The translations under genes were made by a program, and so were the position numbers. The notes beneath the pieces are model-generated. The model searched no databases and was not told the DNA's origin. It saw only the letters and a list, made by a program, of their open reading frames with translations. Of a stretch of DNA of 64,000 nucleotides, positions 9,393-21,130 are shown piece after piece (the first letter of the stretch is position 1; the number at the start of each line of letters is the position of its first letter). Source of the DNA: Cymbomonas tetramitiformis (taxonomy: Eukaryota; Chlorophyta; Pyramimonadophyceae; Pyramimonadales; Pyramimonadaceae); contig LGRX02035278.1 in NCBI GenBank assembly GCA_001247695.2, positions 1 to 64,000 on the forward strand, in the 5' to 3' direction.

Positions 9393-10180
9393 AGTAAGGA
9401 CTAAATAAGCGCAATAGCCCAAAAAAAACAGATTCTAAAAATATTTTTTTCCAATGTTTCCAAGTACAGCCCAGGTACAGCCCAGGTACAGGGTAGGTAT
9501 TGCCCCCCTACTTACCCCTTACCTACCCAATGCCCATACTGACCTAACTTTGAGGTGCTGTAACAGGAAGCGTAAAATGTTTTTTCAGTTAAATCTTTGG
9601 AGACTGTCCATAGTAAGGACTAAATAAGCGTAATAGCCCAAAAAAAACAGATTCCAAATATATTTTTTTCCAATGTTTTCAAGTACAGCCCAGGTACAGC
9701 CCAGGTACAGGGTAGGTATTGCCCCCTACTTACCCCTTACCTACCCAATGCCCATACTGACCTAACTTTGAGGTGCTGTAACAGGAAGTGTAAAATGTTT
9801 TTTCAGTTAAATCTTTGGAGACTGTCCATAGTAAGGACTAAATAAGCGTAATAGCCCAAAAAAAACAGATTCTGAAAATATTTTTTTCCAATGTTTCCAA
9901 GTACAGCCCAGGTACAGCCCAGGTACAGCCCAGGTACAGGGTAGGTATTGCCCCCTACTTACCCCTTACCTACCCAATGCCCATACTGACCTAACTTTGA
10001 GGTGCTGTAACAGGAAGTGTAAAATATTTTTTCAGTTAAATCTTTGGAGACTGTCCATAGTAAGGACTAAATAAGCGTAATAGCCCAAAAAACAAACAGA
10101 TTCCAAAAATATTTTTTTCCAATGTTTTCAAGTACAGTCCAGGTACAGCCCCAAGTACAGGGCAGGTACCGAGTAGCACA
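9393..10180. repeat. 218-229-bp tandem repeat, about 3.5 units
   Basis: Units start GTAAGGACTAAATAAGCG at 9393, 9613, 9831 and 10060. Each contains an A8-type run, an AT-rich block, a variable number of CCAGGTACAG 11-mers (two or three) and GAGGTGCTGTAACAGGAAG. The extra 11-mer explains the 229-bp unit. The last unit is truncated near 10180. Confidence 0.85.
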
Positions 10181-10599
10181 ACTTTGAGGCCTCAAAAAGT
10201 GAGGTTACCAAAGCCATTCCACCCAAAACTTCGCTCCATATGTCTTACATCGACCCAAACCATCGATATCAACAATAAAAAACAAACTATCGGAAACTTC
10301 ATTTCACCCGATTTTGGCTGGTTTTGCCATTTTACTGCCGACATTGCCCAAGTAGGGCCCTACTTGGCTCGAAACACAAGGTAAACACAAGGTAAACACA
10401 AGGTTCTAAATTTGTAGGGTGTAATTCTAGGCTAGAGGCCAGAGTTTGTCATGCAATAAAACAGTGGAATATAAGACTGTGAAGTTAATATTACACACCA
10501 AAAACAGCAGAAAACATAAAAAGAAAAGAAAGAAGATAAAAGAAAAGGAAGAAAAATAAAGAAAGAAATATGTTTAAGTTATCAGGAGTGTGCCTGGTA

Positions 10600-10920
10600 C
10601 AGCCAAGCAGCCGAGGGTTTCCCCTGCGTGTGCATGTGTGGTAATTCATATGAAATATTCCATGAAATAAATGTGAATATCCCGCACAAACGGGAAGCGC
10701 TCGGCTGTTTTGTAAAATTAGGGTGCACCCAAAATACAAAACGCATCTTTGAAACTCGGAAGTTTCAAAGATGCTTGCCGGTCGCGTGCAGCAGTAAAAG
10801 GCAAGGCAAAGGGTTTAGGATATAGAAGAAGTAGGAATAGTTTTCAGAAGCACTAGAATACTATTCATATGCTTCTGAAAACTATTCCTACTGCCGCTAA
10901 ATCTTAATCCCTTTGCCTTT
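10600..10920. repeat. Cluster of hairpins and short inverted repeats
   Basis: CAGCCGAGGGTTTCCC (about 10607) is inverted near 10694. GCATCTTTGAAACT pairs with AGTTTCAAAGATGC (10743-10774). GTAGGAATAGTTTTCAGAAG (near 10830) is inverted near 10872, with outer arms CAAAGGG...CCCTTTG. The GGGAAGCxCTCGGCTGTTT motif is shared with the 185-bp repeat units at 21131-21840. Confidence 0.6.
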
Positions 10921-11088
10921 CCCTTTGCCTTTGACCTTCCGTTCGCAGTTTTACCATGTGCACCTGACGCTGACCTCGGAGCGGTGGCACCTCGGATCCG
11001 GCGAAATGACGATGACGACCTGTCTCAGGTCTGATGACATCTTCGATCGCGCGGAATCAGTTCCCACTTCGTGTCCAATAACGTTTAC

Positions 11089-11510
11089 CGTTCACCCAAT
11101 GCCTCGGGTTCACAACCCAATTGTGGTAGCACCTGAGAGGTGCGGGGCATTGGCGTAATATGAGGCAGAATGGAGACTTACGGCTTACGGTGAATACGGT
11201 TACGGTGTCGAGAAATCACCGTATCGCGTATATACGGCGTATATACGGCGTAAAATACGGTATACGGCGTAACGTATGCGTATATACGGCATAAACTACG
11301 AGTTCCTCGACAGTGAACTACGGCGTATTTACGTCGTATTTACGCCGTAAGTCTCCACTCTGATATGAGGTAGCATTGAGCTACAGCAGCACTTCTGGAG
11401 AAGCGTCTGCACTCATACCCACACATACGCTGCGCGAGTTGTCAACGTTCAATAATAGCCGCGCCATATATCATATATCATATCGCTTGCTAGCGATCCC
11501 TAAGAGTGGT
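11089..11510 (+). repeat. Dispersed repeat B (filled copy)
   Basis: GTTCACCCAATGCCTCGGG through CGATCCCTAAGAG matches 22594-22808 almost base for base once the MITE at 11166-11362 and one copy of its TSD are removed. It starts with a hairpin (CCAATGCC...GGCATTGG). A GGTTCACAACCC motif looks like a tRNA T-arm, but no full tRNA fold can be drawn. Confidence 0.75.
11166..11362. mobile_element. 197-bp hAT-like MITE with 8-bp TSD
   Basis: The TIRs are CAGAATGGAGACTTACGGC on the left and, read inverted, CAGAGTGGAGACTTACGGCG on the right. The flanking target duplication is ATATGAGG (11158-11165 and 11363-11370). The paralogous site at 22664-22671 has a single ATATGAGG and no insert, giving an empty site. 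An 8-bp TSD with CAG-ended TIRs is typical of the hAT superfamily. The inside is built of TACGGCGTAT-type short repeats and has no coding capacity. Confidence 0.88.
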
Positions 11511-12179
11511 ATTCTCTCTCGTCAAGGCGACGAACGAGGACACATCAAGTGTGAGTGCAGCAGTAGAGATATTGTATTTTTGTGTGTGCAACAGGTTCGC
11601 GGATCGCGTATACATACAAGCACCGCAGTCGCACATACATGACATATCTCGCATAATATCAACCGCTGCGGAATAAACAGCAAAAGGAGTGTGCGAGGAG
11701 ACATCGTCGCAATCGCATTTGTTCGCACATACGCCGTCAGTGCGTGGATAACAGCGCGACAAGATGTGCATACAGCATACAGACCGCACACATGCGCAGC
11801 TATCATTCGCAAAATTGTACGATATGCGACAAACTGACGCGAATATGATCAAATCATCATCAGAATATAATCCGTATGCGAAATGGCATTCGTACCATAT
11901 GCCACTCATAACTGCGACAGTATGTTCACCATTCGCAGCGCGCACATCAGCGATTTATCAAAGTCGCAATAAATCGCCTACTGCACTGAACAATTTACCT
12001 TGCAGTTTACGTATCAAAATCTCGTCATTGCACCATTTGAAATGAACCGTGCAAAAATCACTCGTCTGCGCGCATTATGATTTACCTTGACAGGATATGT
12101 ACATACCTGCTAGATTCATGATGAAAAGATGGCGCGCGATGATGGTATATGTATGCAGCATACCATTCAAAATCTGTGA

Positions 12180-13470
12180 TGCTTGCACATAAGAGATGGT
12201 ATTTATCCATTCACTGGCAGATTTACATACAAGTTTGCAATCATATATGTGTGTACCATATGCAGTGTGTGTAACTACACCACACACACACACACTTGCA
12301 GTATATACTATTCATTCAGTATATACCAAGTGCATGCAGCAAGATGTACCATGCATCATTATACTATGTTCTATGTAACTATACCATGCAGTTTGATTTA
12401 ACTTCGGTTATACATTGACATATGCATATATGTATGCAGCCACCTTCATCACGATAGCAGCTGTCATGCATAAACCAGCTTGATCACGATAGCAGCTGGC
12501 ATGTATGGTCACATATCACAATGCATCAGACATTGTAAAATAAATCACATAGCATACCTGCTGTGCATGACTAAACTATAAATGAACCCACTTGGTGTAA
12601 GGTGCCTCTTCATGGTCTTAACACAATAATTAGCTCAGTATACCCTGACGTAGGATTTGGGATGGGTATACTGTTCTATTGTGGATCACTGAAAGGAATG
12701 CTCACCGGAACCATGTGTGAAATCTACCCAAGCAACTCATCACTGCCGATGAGATATGCAGGATTACAGTCACTAACCGAGTTGATATACATCATGTTAG
12801 ATACATGCTGTTAGTGGTATACAGATCATCTTATGTGATAGATCGATTTGGTATAGTGTAATAAATCAGTAATTACCTATACTAAGTGTGTGTACAGCAC
12901 ATATCCCACACATACACATAGTGTACTCAATCACAAAGTACCTATGCAGTGACTTATGTATTGTTATAACACTGACATCATTAAGTATAATGACATTACA
13001 CTGACTCCAAGTGTAATGATCAAATATTGTATCAATACATAATACATAGATACCATCCAGCAAACACATGTGCGTGCTGGATGTCAAGTGATGGCGATAG
13101 ATATGGGACAGGATCAACCAACATGCTGAAGGGCTGGATGGAGATATCTCCGGACCCGAAGGCAGTATACAGTGCTCAAATAACAGCTTGTCACTGTTGA
13201 GCACTGTCCATGCGTCCCACACACTATTGCTGGAGCAACAACAACTTCTACATTGCATTCTGACAATTGATACAGTATTGATCAGTTCAATTGCATGTAA
13301 CTCTTTCAGATCAATAATCACATTGACATCTGATAGAGGTTGTTATAGACAATACACACACACATGTGTGTGTGTGACACTGCTTTGATTTATTTATCAA
13401 GCTTTGTCTAATCTACTTGGAAACTAAAGATATCACTTGATACTCTTTCAGTGCACCGCCATATGCCCAA
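12180..13470 (+). repeat. Dispersed repeat C, probably LTR interior
   Basis: Matches 59400-60650 in the same orientation and order. Shared blocks include CAGCTTGATCACGATA, AATTAGCTC, AAACACATGTGCGTG, GATGGCGATAGATATGGGA, CATGCTGxAGGGCTGGATGG, GAGATATCTCC and TGCTGGAGCAACAACAAC. Divergence and indels are substantial. It contains (CA)n microsatellites (about 12283, 13355) and no ORF of note. Its place upstream of gag suggests it is part of the long 5' LTR. Confidence 0.6.
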
Positions 13471-14357
13471 GTAGATGATAGGTTACTGACAAGTTATCAC
13501 TTAAGTGACTGACTCACCTAAAGTTGATACACCTAATATATATCGGGAAGTGGACCATAACTTCCATGGGTTTCAATCAGCAAAACCCATATGTGTGTGT
13601 AACCACACATGTTGACCATCAGATATCTTCACTATTATGCCATGAAAAATACCATGTGCAAAAGTGAGATAAGTTACATGACTTCTGCAAGTTGCACATT
13701 ACACACACACACACTGTGGGTGTTGTATATATGGCCACACATATATATATATATATAATGGCCAGAATCAGTGAAAATGGGTAAAAACCCATTGCGGGAG
13801 ATTTCAAAATTGAAATTCGGACTCCATTTTTTCACGGAATATCATTTTATACCTATTAAGGTACCTGAAAAACATTATGTGCAAAGTCATATCTCATGTA
13901 ACACCCTAGAAATCTAGTGTGTAACACCTAGGGGTGTACATAATTGCTGTAACTAAATACGTGAAAAACTCACACGTATGATTTCAAAATGAAAAATTGG
14001 GTTTGATTTTTTTCGCTACTCCAATTATTTAGCTATTGAAAAATATGCCCAAAATAGTACAGCACTTGTAACACCCTGTAACACCCTTTAAATCACGTGT
14101 ACGTTACAGGGGTGTAACATACCTCCTAAATACCACGTGATATACAGTGATATATTAAATGCAGTTTTGCTTCAATTTCTTCAAAAAATGTTCATACTGC
14201 TTTAATTTGACATAATTTAGTGTTACTGATATCAAGTAACACCCTAATGTCACTGTGGGTGATAAGGGTCACTGTAACACTATACACCCTGAAATGCCGC
14301 TATATAATAGCAAAACACTCTGTGTTTGGCATTTATGTCATGCTGAAATCAGCACAG

Positions 14358-14460
14358 TTATGACAATATATCGGGCAACAACCCAAAAACTGTCGGGCAA
14401 CAACCCAAAAACTGTAGGGCGACAACCCAAGGACTGTAGGGCAGCAACCCTAAAACTGTA
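14358..14460 (+). repeat. 22-bp tandem repeat, four units
   Basis: Units of the type CGGGCAACAACCCAAAAACTGT begin near 14369, 14391, 14413 and 14436. They lie in the leader before gag of the Gypsy element. Each unit has a short GGG...CCC inverted pair. Confidence 0.7.
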
Positions 14461-14629
14461 TAAGCTGCTTCCTATAAGGACTGCATGCTACATTATGAGG
14501 TATTAAGGCACTTGACAACTGCCTGTGTGTTCACACTTCCTTGAGGGGGGAAGAAGGTGGAACCATATATACATACATTACCTCATTATAACAATGTACA
14601 AAAATAATACATGTACAAAATATACATAC

Positions 14630-14662
<33 letters not shown>

Positions 14663-14705
14663 GCCAGTTGAAGGTTTTTTGTTGGTGTTGTGTTTTGTCT
14701 TATAG

Positions 14706-16166
14706 ATGGCAGAAGTAGCAGAAATACCAGCTATTAATGCAGATCCATCTACCTGGTTCTTTGACATCTTAGGCTCATACGATGCCTTCAGTCGGTTTAA
14801 GATACCCAAATGGCTTACTGGTTACGCTGATACCCAGACCAGATTCGATGAGATAGGGTACTTCGACAACATCAGTCGTATGAAACCCGACATGAGTAGA
14901 TACAGAGACCCTGAGACAGAACCACAGGAGCCAGACGAAGAGTATACAGAGGATCATGCTCCACCAGTATTCACAGACCCTGATGATGGTCATTTACCTC
15001 ATTTAGCACCAGCTCCATCCGCATTGGTTCCAAAGGTGAAAATGGCTCCACCTAAGGAATATAAGGCAGGACAGGATGCTGAGATTTGGTTGGAAACAGT
15101 GGATAGATACTTTCAGTTTACCTATCCAGGTGTGCCAGACAAGGATCTTATTACAGTCTTCCTGACACTCATTCAGAACAATGACAGACATTATTTTCAG
15201 GTCGTGGCCAAAAAGCCAGATGCCACGTATGAAAGTATCAGAAGGACATTCCTCAGTCAGTTTGGTAATCCACACAAAAGATCAGTAGCCAAAAAGCATC
15301 TTATGGCACTGAATCAAGGAAACCAGACCTTTGCAGATTATCTCCGCACGTTCACATTACTGGCTGCTTTAGCATCAGTTGATCTGGATGATGCTTTGAT
15401 AAAGGACAGATTCATCAGCAATATGGAATCAGATCTTCGCAAGCAGTTTCACCTCAGATTTCTAACAGAGGACGAGAGGAATAACCTGTCGTGGGCACAA
15501 ACCACACAGGTTCTGCTCGATTTGAATTATGTAGTTCATTCGAAGCAGTCAGAGACCCTTCACTATAGGGGGCAAAAGGAACAGTCAGGAGGCCCAGTCA
15601 GAAAAGATAAGGACAAGGGCCGTGGCAACAAAAAGCCATATGACAGATCCAATCGGAATCAGAATGGCAACCAGAATCAGAGTGCCAACCAGAATTCCCA
15701 AAGGAATAAAGGAAAAGGAGGAAAAGGCAAGGGAAAAGGAAAAGGAAAAGGAGCAGCAGCAAATCCTCCTCAGCCTTGCCAACGTTGTGGTCGTACTAAT
15801 CACGTCACAAAGGATTGTTATTCCACCAGGACAGCAGAAGGCAAAGCCATACAAGGCAAGCCACCAGCTCCGAATCCATTCAGAGGACAACAGCAGCAGA
15901 ATAATCAGGGTGCTAAGAGCGAGTCTAACAAACTTGTGAAAACAGTAAACACTCTGGTTAAGGAGCTACAGAATCAGAAGCGCATCAATGCAGTAGTTGC
16001 AGCTCCAGCTCCAGCTCCAGCTTCAGCTCCAGCTCCTCAGGGAAACTCTCAGGGTACTGCACAGGTACCAGTGTTGAGAGCACCCCGAGGACAAAACAGC
16101 CTGAAGATGCCACTGAAGCAAGTGGCCGGGTTGAGAGTATCTCAGAAGAAGTCCTTTCCAGTCTGA
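14706..16166 (+). CDS. gag: Gag of Ty3/Gypsy element
   Basis: Structural protein of the retroelement particle, 486 aa. The retrotransposon gag core spans about residues 110-290 (KAGQDAEIWLETVDRYFQ, YESIRRTFLSQFGNP, NQTFADYLRTFTLLA), the usual order of the Retrotrans_gag family. A basic Asn/Gln/Lys/Gly-rich stretch follows (about 300-350), then a CCHC zinc knuckle CQRCGRTNHVTKDC near residues 357-370 for RNA binding. The C-terminus is Gln/Ala/Pro-rich. No internal stop is present, unlike pol downstream. The -1 frame is open for more than 100 nt before the gag stop and leads directly into protease, so gag and pol probably overlapped with a -1 frameshift. A (CA)n/(TA)n tract at 14628-14661 precedes the start. 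Confidence 0.92.
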   Translation: MAEVAEIPAINADPSTWFFDILGSYDAFSRFKIPKWLTGYADTQTRFDEIGYFDNISRMKPDMSRYRDPETEPQEPDEEYTEDHAPPVFTDPDDGHLPHLAPAPSALVPKVKMAPPKEYKAGQDAEIWLETVDRYFQFTYPGVPDKDLITVFLTLIQNNDRHYFQVVAKKPDATYESIRRTFLSQFGNPHKRSVAKKHLMALNQGNQTFADYLRTFTLLAALASVDLDDALIKDRFISNMESDLRKQFHLRFLTEDERNNLSWAQTTQVLLDLNYVVHSKQSETLHYRGQKEQSGGPVRKDKDKGRGNKKPYDRSNRNQNGNQNQSANQNSQRNKGKGGKGKGKGKGKGAAANPPQPCQRCGRTNHVTKDCYSTRTAEGKAIQGKPPAPNPFRGQQQQNNQGAKSESNKLVKTVNTLVKELQNQKRINAVVAAPAPAPASAPAPQGNSQGTAQVPVLRAPRGQNSLKMPLKQVAGLRVSQKKSFPV

Positions 16167-16654
16167 CATTACAGTTTCAGCAGATGGATACTCCCTCAGA
16201 GCACATCGCACAGATGCAGTCTCAGACAGCACAGCTGAAATCACAGAAGAAGCTGTTGTTGTACAAAGGGAAAGTATATGGACAGAGTACTCATATATTG
16301 GTAGATCCAGGAGCTACATCGTCTTTTATCGACAGACAGTTCGCTTCTCAGCTTGGTATATCACCAACAGATTCCTCATAATTCTCAGTGGGATTGGCTG
16401 GAGGAAGCCAACTACCCTGTACATCCTATCTTCCCAATGCTACATTCACGCTGGGTAAGTATAAGGATACAGAAGATTTCTACATCATTGATATGAAACT
16501 CTTCACAGTCATCCTGGGACAGGATTGGTTGGAGAGAAGAAATCCACACATTGACTTCCAGTCCAAGAATATGACGATCACTAGGAAACACTCATCAGGT
16601 TCCAGTGTTCGTACAGTTCTGTCCAGAGTTGAACAGACTCCAGGTTTTAGATGA
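16020..16654 (+). pseudogene. Aspartic protease region of pol, with one stop
   Basis: Frame overlapping the end of gag, continuing through MDTPSEHIAQ (16184). It contains the retropepsin active site LVDPGATSSFID (DPG in place of DSG/DTG; some Gypsy families have this) and the later ILGQDWL motif. A TAA at 16379-16381 splits the two motifs, so the product is broken. Frame is lost at the end, near 16605-16654, where the reverse-transcriptase frame takes over. Confidence 0.8.
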
Positions 16655-18338
16655 CCTTCCTGAAATGGAATTGGTCAGTGCCACCACTATGAGAAAGCAC
16701 CTACGTCGTATACGATCCAGTGGTTCGGCTGAAGAAGCCGTAGCTTATCTCTTTTTTCTCTCATCAGAGGTCGATGGTGAACTGGTCATGACAGCAGCAG
16801 ACTCAGACACCACTATGGAAGACCCAAAGGTCACAGCAGCACGTGATCTAATGAGGGAAGACTTTTCAGATATTTTCCAGGAGGATCTTCCAGCTGGCCA
16901 TAGGCCAGAACGGTTTGAAGGTGGATATCATCGCATCAACATTGAACCTGGGCATAAGCCACCATCACAGCCAGTTCGTACTATTCCAGTGCCTATGATG
17001 GAGGAACTCAAACGACAGATCATCAAATATGTCGAACTGGGTATCCTTCGTCCATCATCATCACCATATGGATGTCCAATCATTTTCGCTCCTAAGCCAG
17101 GGGGGAAGTGGAGGATGTGCTGTGATTATCGAGCCCTTAATAACATCACTATAAAGGACACGTATCCATTGCCACCTCACGACACCCTTCTTGAATAGCT
17201 TAAAGGTGCACGATGGTTTAGCAGATTTGACTTCAATCAGTTCTTCCATCCGATTCCTATACACCCAGATGACATTCACAAAACAGCGATAGTACCAGAT
17301 ACGGTTCATATGAGTGGACAGTAATGCCTTTCGGGTTGACTAACGCTCCTGCAACCGCTCTACGTGTTGAAAATCGAGCATTCTTTGACTTCATCGATCA
17401 GTTCTTGGTCATTTTCATGGATGACACCATAGTGCACAGTCCAGATTTTGACAGCCACGTGAAGCATGTTCGACAGTTCTTACAGCGCTGCAGAGATCAT
17501 CAGTTCTACATCAGGCCTTCTACTAAGGTTGAGTTGTTCGTCAGATCCATCGATTTTATCGGACACCATATCTCTGAGGCAGGCCTATCCATAATCGAAG
17601 ACAGAATCCGTGCAGTCATGGCTATACAGCCTCCAGTGTCGTATGGTCCAACCGTTGGTAAACAGCCTCTACGCCGTATGGCTAAAGATGGCAAGTCATC
17701 TCTTCGGTCATTCTTGGGCATGGTCGGCCAGTTTAGGAGATTTATACCAAAGTTCTCCAAGATTGCCGAGCCGCTCAATCGTCTCCTTAAAGATAATGCA
17801 GAGTTTGTCTGGGAATCTGAGCAGCATCAGGCATTTGATAACCTCAAAAGTGCTATCTGCCATGCTACTCCAGTATTACAGCTTCCAGATCAGAAACTGC
17901 CATCTATTATGGAGGTCGACGGATCAGGCACACACGTTGGTCAATCAAGTGGTATTACAGGATCAAGGAAAAGGTATGAAGCCATGTGGCTATCACAGCG
18001 TCACTCTTTCTGATACACAGAGACGTTGGCCTATTCCTGAGATCGAGCTATTTGCCATTGTGGAGGGCTTCCGATTCGTTCGCCACATCTTGCTGGGAGC
18101 TCCTGAGACTATTGTTCGCTCAGATCATCAGCCACTGGTTTATTTCCAGTCCAAATCCACACTAAGCCCCAAACAGGCGAGGTGGTTGGATGAGCTCTCC
18201 GAGTACAACTTCCGAATAGAGCACATTTCTGGCGAAAAGAATAAGGTTGCAGATGCACTCACCCGTATTTCTACACTCTTTGAACTCACTGATTGTCTGA
18301 AACATATAGACATCACCGAGGTTCCCGCCAGTCATTGA
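16605..18338 (+). pseudogene. Reverse transcriptase and RNase H, broken by stops and frameshifts
   Basis: RT N-terminal part in frame to 17198: HRINIEPGHKPPSQPVRTIP, LGILRPSSSPYG, KPGGKWRMCCDYRALN. A TAG at 17196-17198 sits where Gln is usual before LKGARWFSRFDF. Frame shifts near 17295, then YEWTVMPFGLTNAP and the catalytic box FMDD (VIFMDDTIVHS). RNase H begins with MEVDGSG; a second shift near 17970-18000 leads to TLSDTQRRWPIPEIELFAIV, SDHQPLVYF and SGEKNKVADALTR. All hallmark motifs survive, so the damage is recent relative to sequence decay, but no continuous enzyme can be made. Confidence 0.9.
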
Positions 18339-19978
18339 CATACCGTCTACAGATTCTACATTCATTGCTCTTATATCTGCATCATCAGCTCATCAGCTTC
18401 ACGACATTATTATATCTCAGTATGATCGTGACACATTTGCACAAACTATATTATCTAAGCTGGCATCATCGACATCATCACAGTCAGTCAGTAATTTCGA
18501 GCTCATTCAGGGGTTGATCTATCGCAAGACCATTTATGGCAGACAGCTTTACATTCCACCTACTGCCAAAGTTCCTACAGATGACGGTGAGATCACACAG
18601 CGTCGCCACATTCTACTTCATGAGTGCCACTCAGCCACTATTTCTGGTCATGTATGCAAAAATCGCATGCTTCATCTATTGCGTAGCCGATATTATTGGC
18701 CAGGAATGACGATGGCAGCCATTCAGTACATTCGGGAGTGCCCCGTGTGTCAACGCCAGAAAACGAGGAGACACAAACCTTATGGTCAGTCACATATACG
18801 ATATTGTGTGCCTAAGACAAAATGTCTTGATGTATCTCTTGACTGGATTACTGACCTGCCTATCACTACTAATGGGCACGACAGTATATTTGTGGTAATG
18901 TGCCAATTCTCTCATCGCTGTCATCTCATTCCCTTCAGCATGACCTGGACTGCTCAGCGTACTGCTTCAATATATATGCAGCATATCTTCAAGCTCCATG
19001 GTCTTCCGAGGAACATCATCTCAGATCGAGACCCCAGATTTACTTCTACATTCTGGCAAACACTGTGGAAATCTACTGGTACGAGATTGTCTATGACGTC
19101 TTCACACCATCCACAGTCGAATGCAAGCAATGAGAGGAGCCATGCCTTCATTGAGGACATCCTCAGGTATTTTTCAATCTGTTTGATGCATGATCCACCA
19201 TCCTCTGATTTATAAACTGATTGGATAGTATTTTTCTCCTCAGGTGTTGTTGCAACGATACTTCAGCCAATTCGTGGGAGGACAAGTTGCCTCTGGTGGA
19301 GTTTGCAATTAACAACACAGTTTCTGCTACAACTGGTTATTCACCATTTTATCTCGACTCGATGGCGCAGCCACTTTCGCCTCATGATCTGGCAATCACT
19401 ATTCCGCCAGAAGCTCCTGTTCCAATACAGAATGCTATTCGAGATCATTTTGACCAGTACTCGGCTGTACATGCCAACGCGGTAGACAACATTTCCCGAG
19501 CAGCAGAGATTAGCCAAGCCAGATTCAATAAAACTCACATGCCTTGGCAATATGCAGTAGGGCAGAAAGTTCTTTTACGGACCGAGTTTATCCAATGGAC
19601 TGGTTTGACAGAGGCAGGCAAACACTTTAAGCAGCCATATATTGGGCCGTTTACCATATCTAAAGTGCTCAGCCATGGACGTGCTTACAGTATGAGTTAG
19701 ATTTCGGGGATCTCGATATTCGTATCCATCCGGTTCAGCCTGTATCCAGCATAGAGCTGTATAATGACTCAATACAAGCACCTTTGCCTTTGCCACAGAT
19801 GATCACCGAAGAAGGGCAACCACTGTTTGAGATATCACACATACTCTCAGATAAGATCACTAGAGGTGTCAAGTACTATTTAGTGCGATGTGCAGGCTAC
19901 GGCCCTGAGCATGACACCTGGGTCAAAGCCACAGAGCTGACCAATGCAGCAGACGTGATAGCTGACTATGAAGGCTAA
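18331..19978 (+). pseudogene. Integrase and chromodomain of the Gypsy element, interrupted by an intron and frame breaks
   Basis: From about 18331: zinc finger H...H...C...C (HECHSATISGH...CPVCQRQ), core with D in SLDWITDLP, D in SDRDPRF and E in SNASNERSH. At 19167 the frame hits a 77-nt GT-AG insertion; joining 19166 to 19244 restores EDILR-CCCNDTSANSWEDK and the GYSPFYL block. The frame ends at 19698-19700. After one more shift a chromodomain is visible at 19784-19978 (LFEISHILSDK, YYLVRCAGYGPEHDTWV), which in chromoviruses directs integration to marked chromatin. All three catalytic residues are kept. Confidence 0.88.
19167..19243 (+). other. 77-nt GT-AG intron flanked by a 9-bp direct repeat
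   Basis: Starts GTATTTTTC, ends TTTTTCTCCTCAG, with a branch-point-like CTGAT about 25 nt before the 3' end. Removal restores the integrase frame (phase 2 Arg codon AG|G). TCCTCAGGT occurs at both junctions (19160-19168 and 19237-19245), as if an insertion had duplicated a proto-splice site AG|GT. This is how introner elements make new introns. Confidence 0.7.
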
Positions 19979-20742
19979 CATTATATTAAGCCTAGTGCCC
20001 TTACTTCTTGTAATATATACTAATACATGTCGATCATCTATATACCTTGCTCTTAATGTTTTATCATTATGTTGCATAGAAGCAGGAAATTGATCCTTCC
20101 TTGCTAAAGGTGTAGTGAGCCTTATACAAAATCATACCCTTGCACAGATACACACACATGCGAGATATCATATCTATGGATAAATAAAAACTGCTATGCT
20201 ACCTTTGCCAGACCGTGGTTTGTCATTCGGATCTTATGGCCAGTAATCCGCGCTACCGGATACTGAGGTGGACGGAGTTGTGATCCTGAGTTATGCTTGA
20301 CACACATAACTAAAACGAATTTCACATTAGTACGTTGTCGAATCCAATCTATGAAATGTTCGTCAAAGCGCGCGTACCGGACCAAATATTGAGGAGTTGA
20401 GCAGACCGGGTGCAGGATTATAAATCCAATCTCGTTAAGCAGGGCCACTCCGTTTGCATTAAAACAAGCCCCAAAAATCGGGCTCCCCAGGCCGCCTGTG
20501 AACCTCCATAGTAGCTTCAGGAGGGGAGGAAGGGTTGGGTGCACTATATAAGGCCGTGGAAACATGTACCCAATGGGTTTTCGTCGATCGGCAAGCGCAA
20601 ATATCTATCCGTAACGTAAACCTCGGAAGATACCTTGAATCGTCACTCTGAAATACGATACGCAATTCATGGGGGCTACATCCTAAGAACTGTAGGGCTA
20701 AATGCCTAAGGTGAGGGTTTAAAGTGGACTCAGTTCCCCCCA
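19979..20742. other. Presumed 3' untranslated region of the Gypsy element; no gene seen
   Basis: About 760 bp between the chromodomain and the MULE-like insertion. ORFs here (for example 20194-20565 minus) carry no motif. A TATATAAGG sequence near 20545 is not linked to any gene. Confidence 0.4.
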
Positions 20743-20950
20743 ATATCCTAAGGTAGGCTATTTAATTTAGAATATTTTTTCATAAGTTTAGAATACCCCA
20801 TTTTATCGTTAATTTAGAATAAGTTTTCTTTATGTCATCCGGCTATGACCGGTGCATGCATCCATGACGTTGTACCTGTACCTGTTGAGCTATCCCCATG
20901 CCATGCGAAATATTACACTGAAGAGTTGTCTTGCCGTGATGTCCATATGT

Positions 20951-21006
20951 CCGAATGGAACCAAAAACCGTTCGATTAAAATCGAACGGTTTTTGGTTCC
21001 ATTCGG
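20951..21006. repeat. 56-bp near-perfect palindrome
   Basis: Arms of 26 bp beginning CCGAATGGAACCAAAAACCG around a TAAA loop. Located inside the MULE-like element next to its left TIR. Confidence 0.9.
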
Positions 21007-21130
21007 AAAGATTCACGGCCGTGAATCTAAAAGTCACGGCCGTGATTAACGACTCTTTACGCATAATGACTTTTATTATTTGCCATCTTTGCCACAATAG
21101 ACACTCACGGCGTGTTCTGCTTGACAAAAA

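Noticed and set aside
11089..11160. tRNA-derived SINE head in repeat B
   Set aside because: GGTTCACAACCC lies before, not after, the possible A box, so the order is wrong for a polymerase III promoter.
13030..13200. Structured RNA gene suspected in the conserved part of repeat C
   Set aside because: Conservation between two LTR-like copies is explained by common descent; no snRNA, SRP or spliced-leader hallmark was found.
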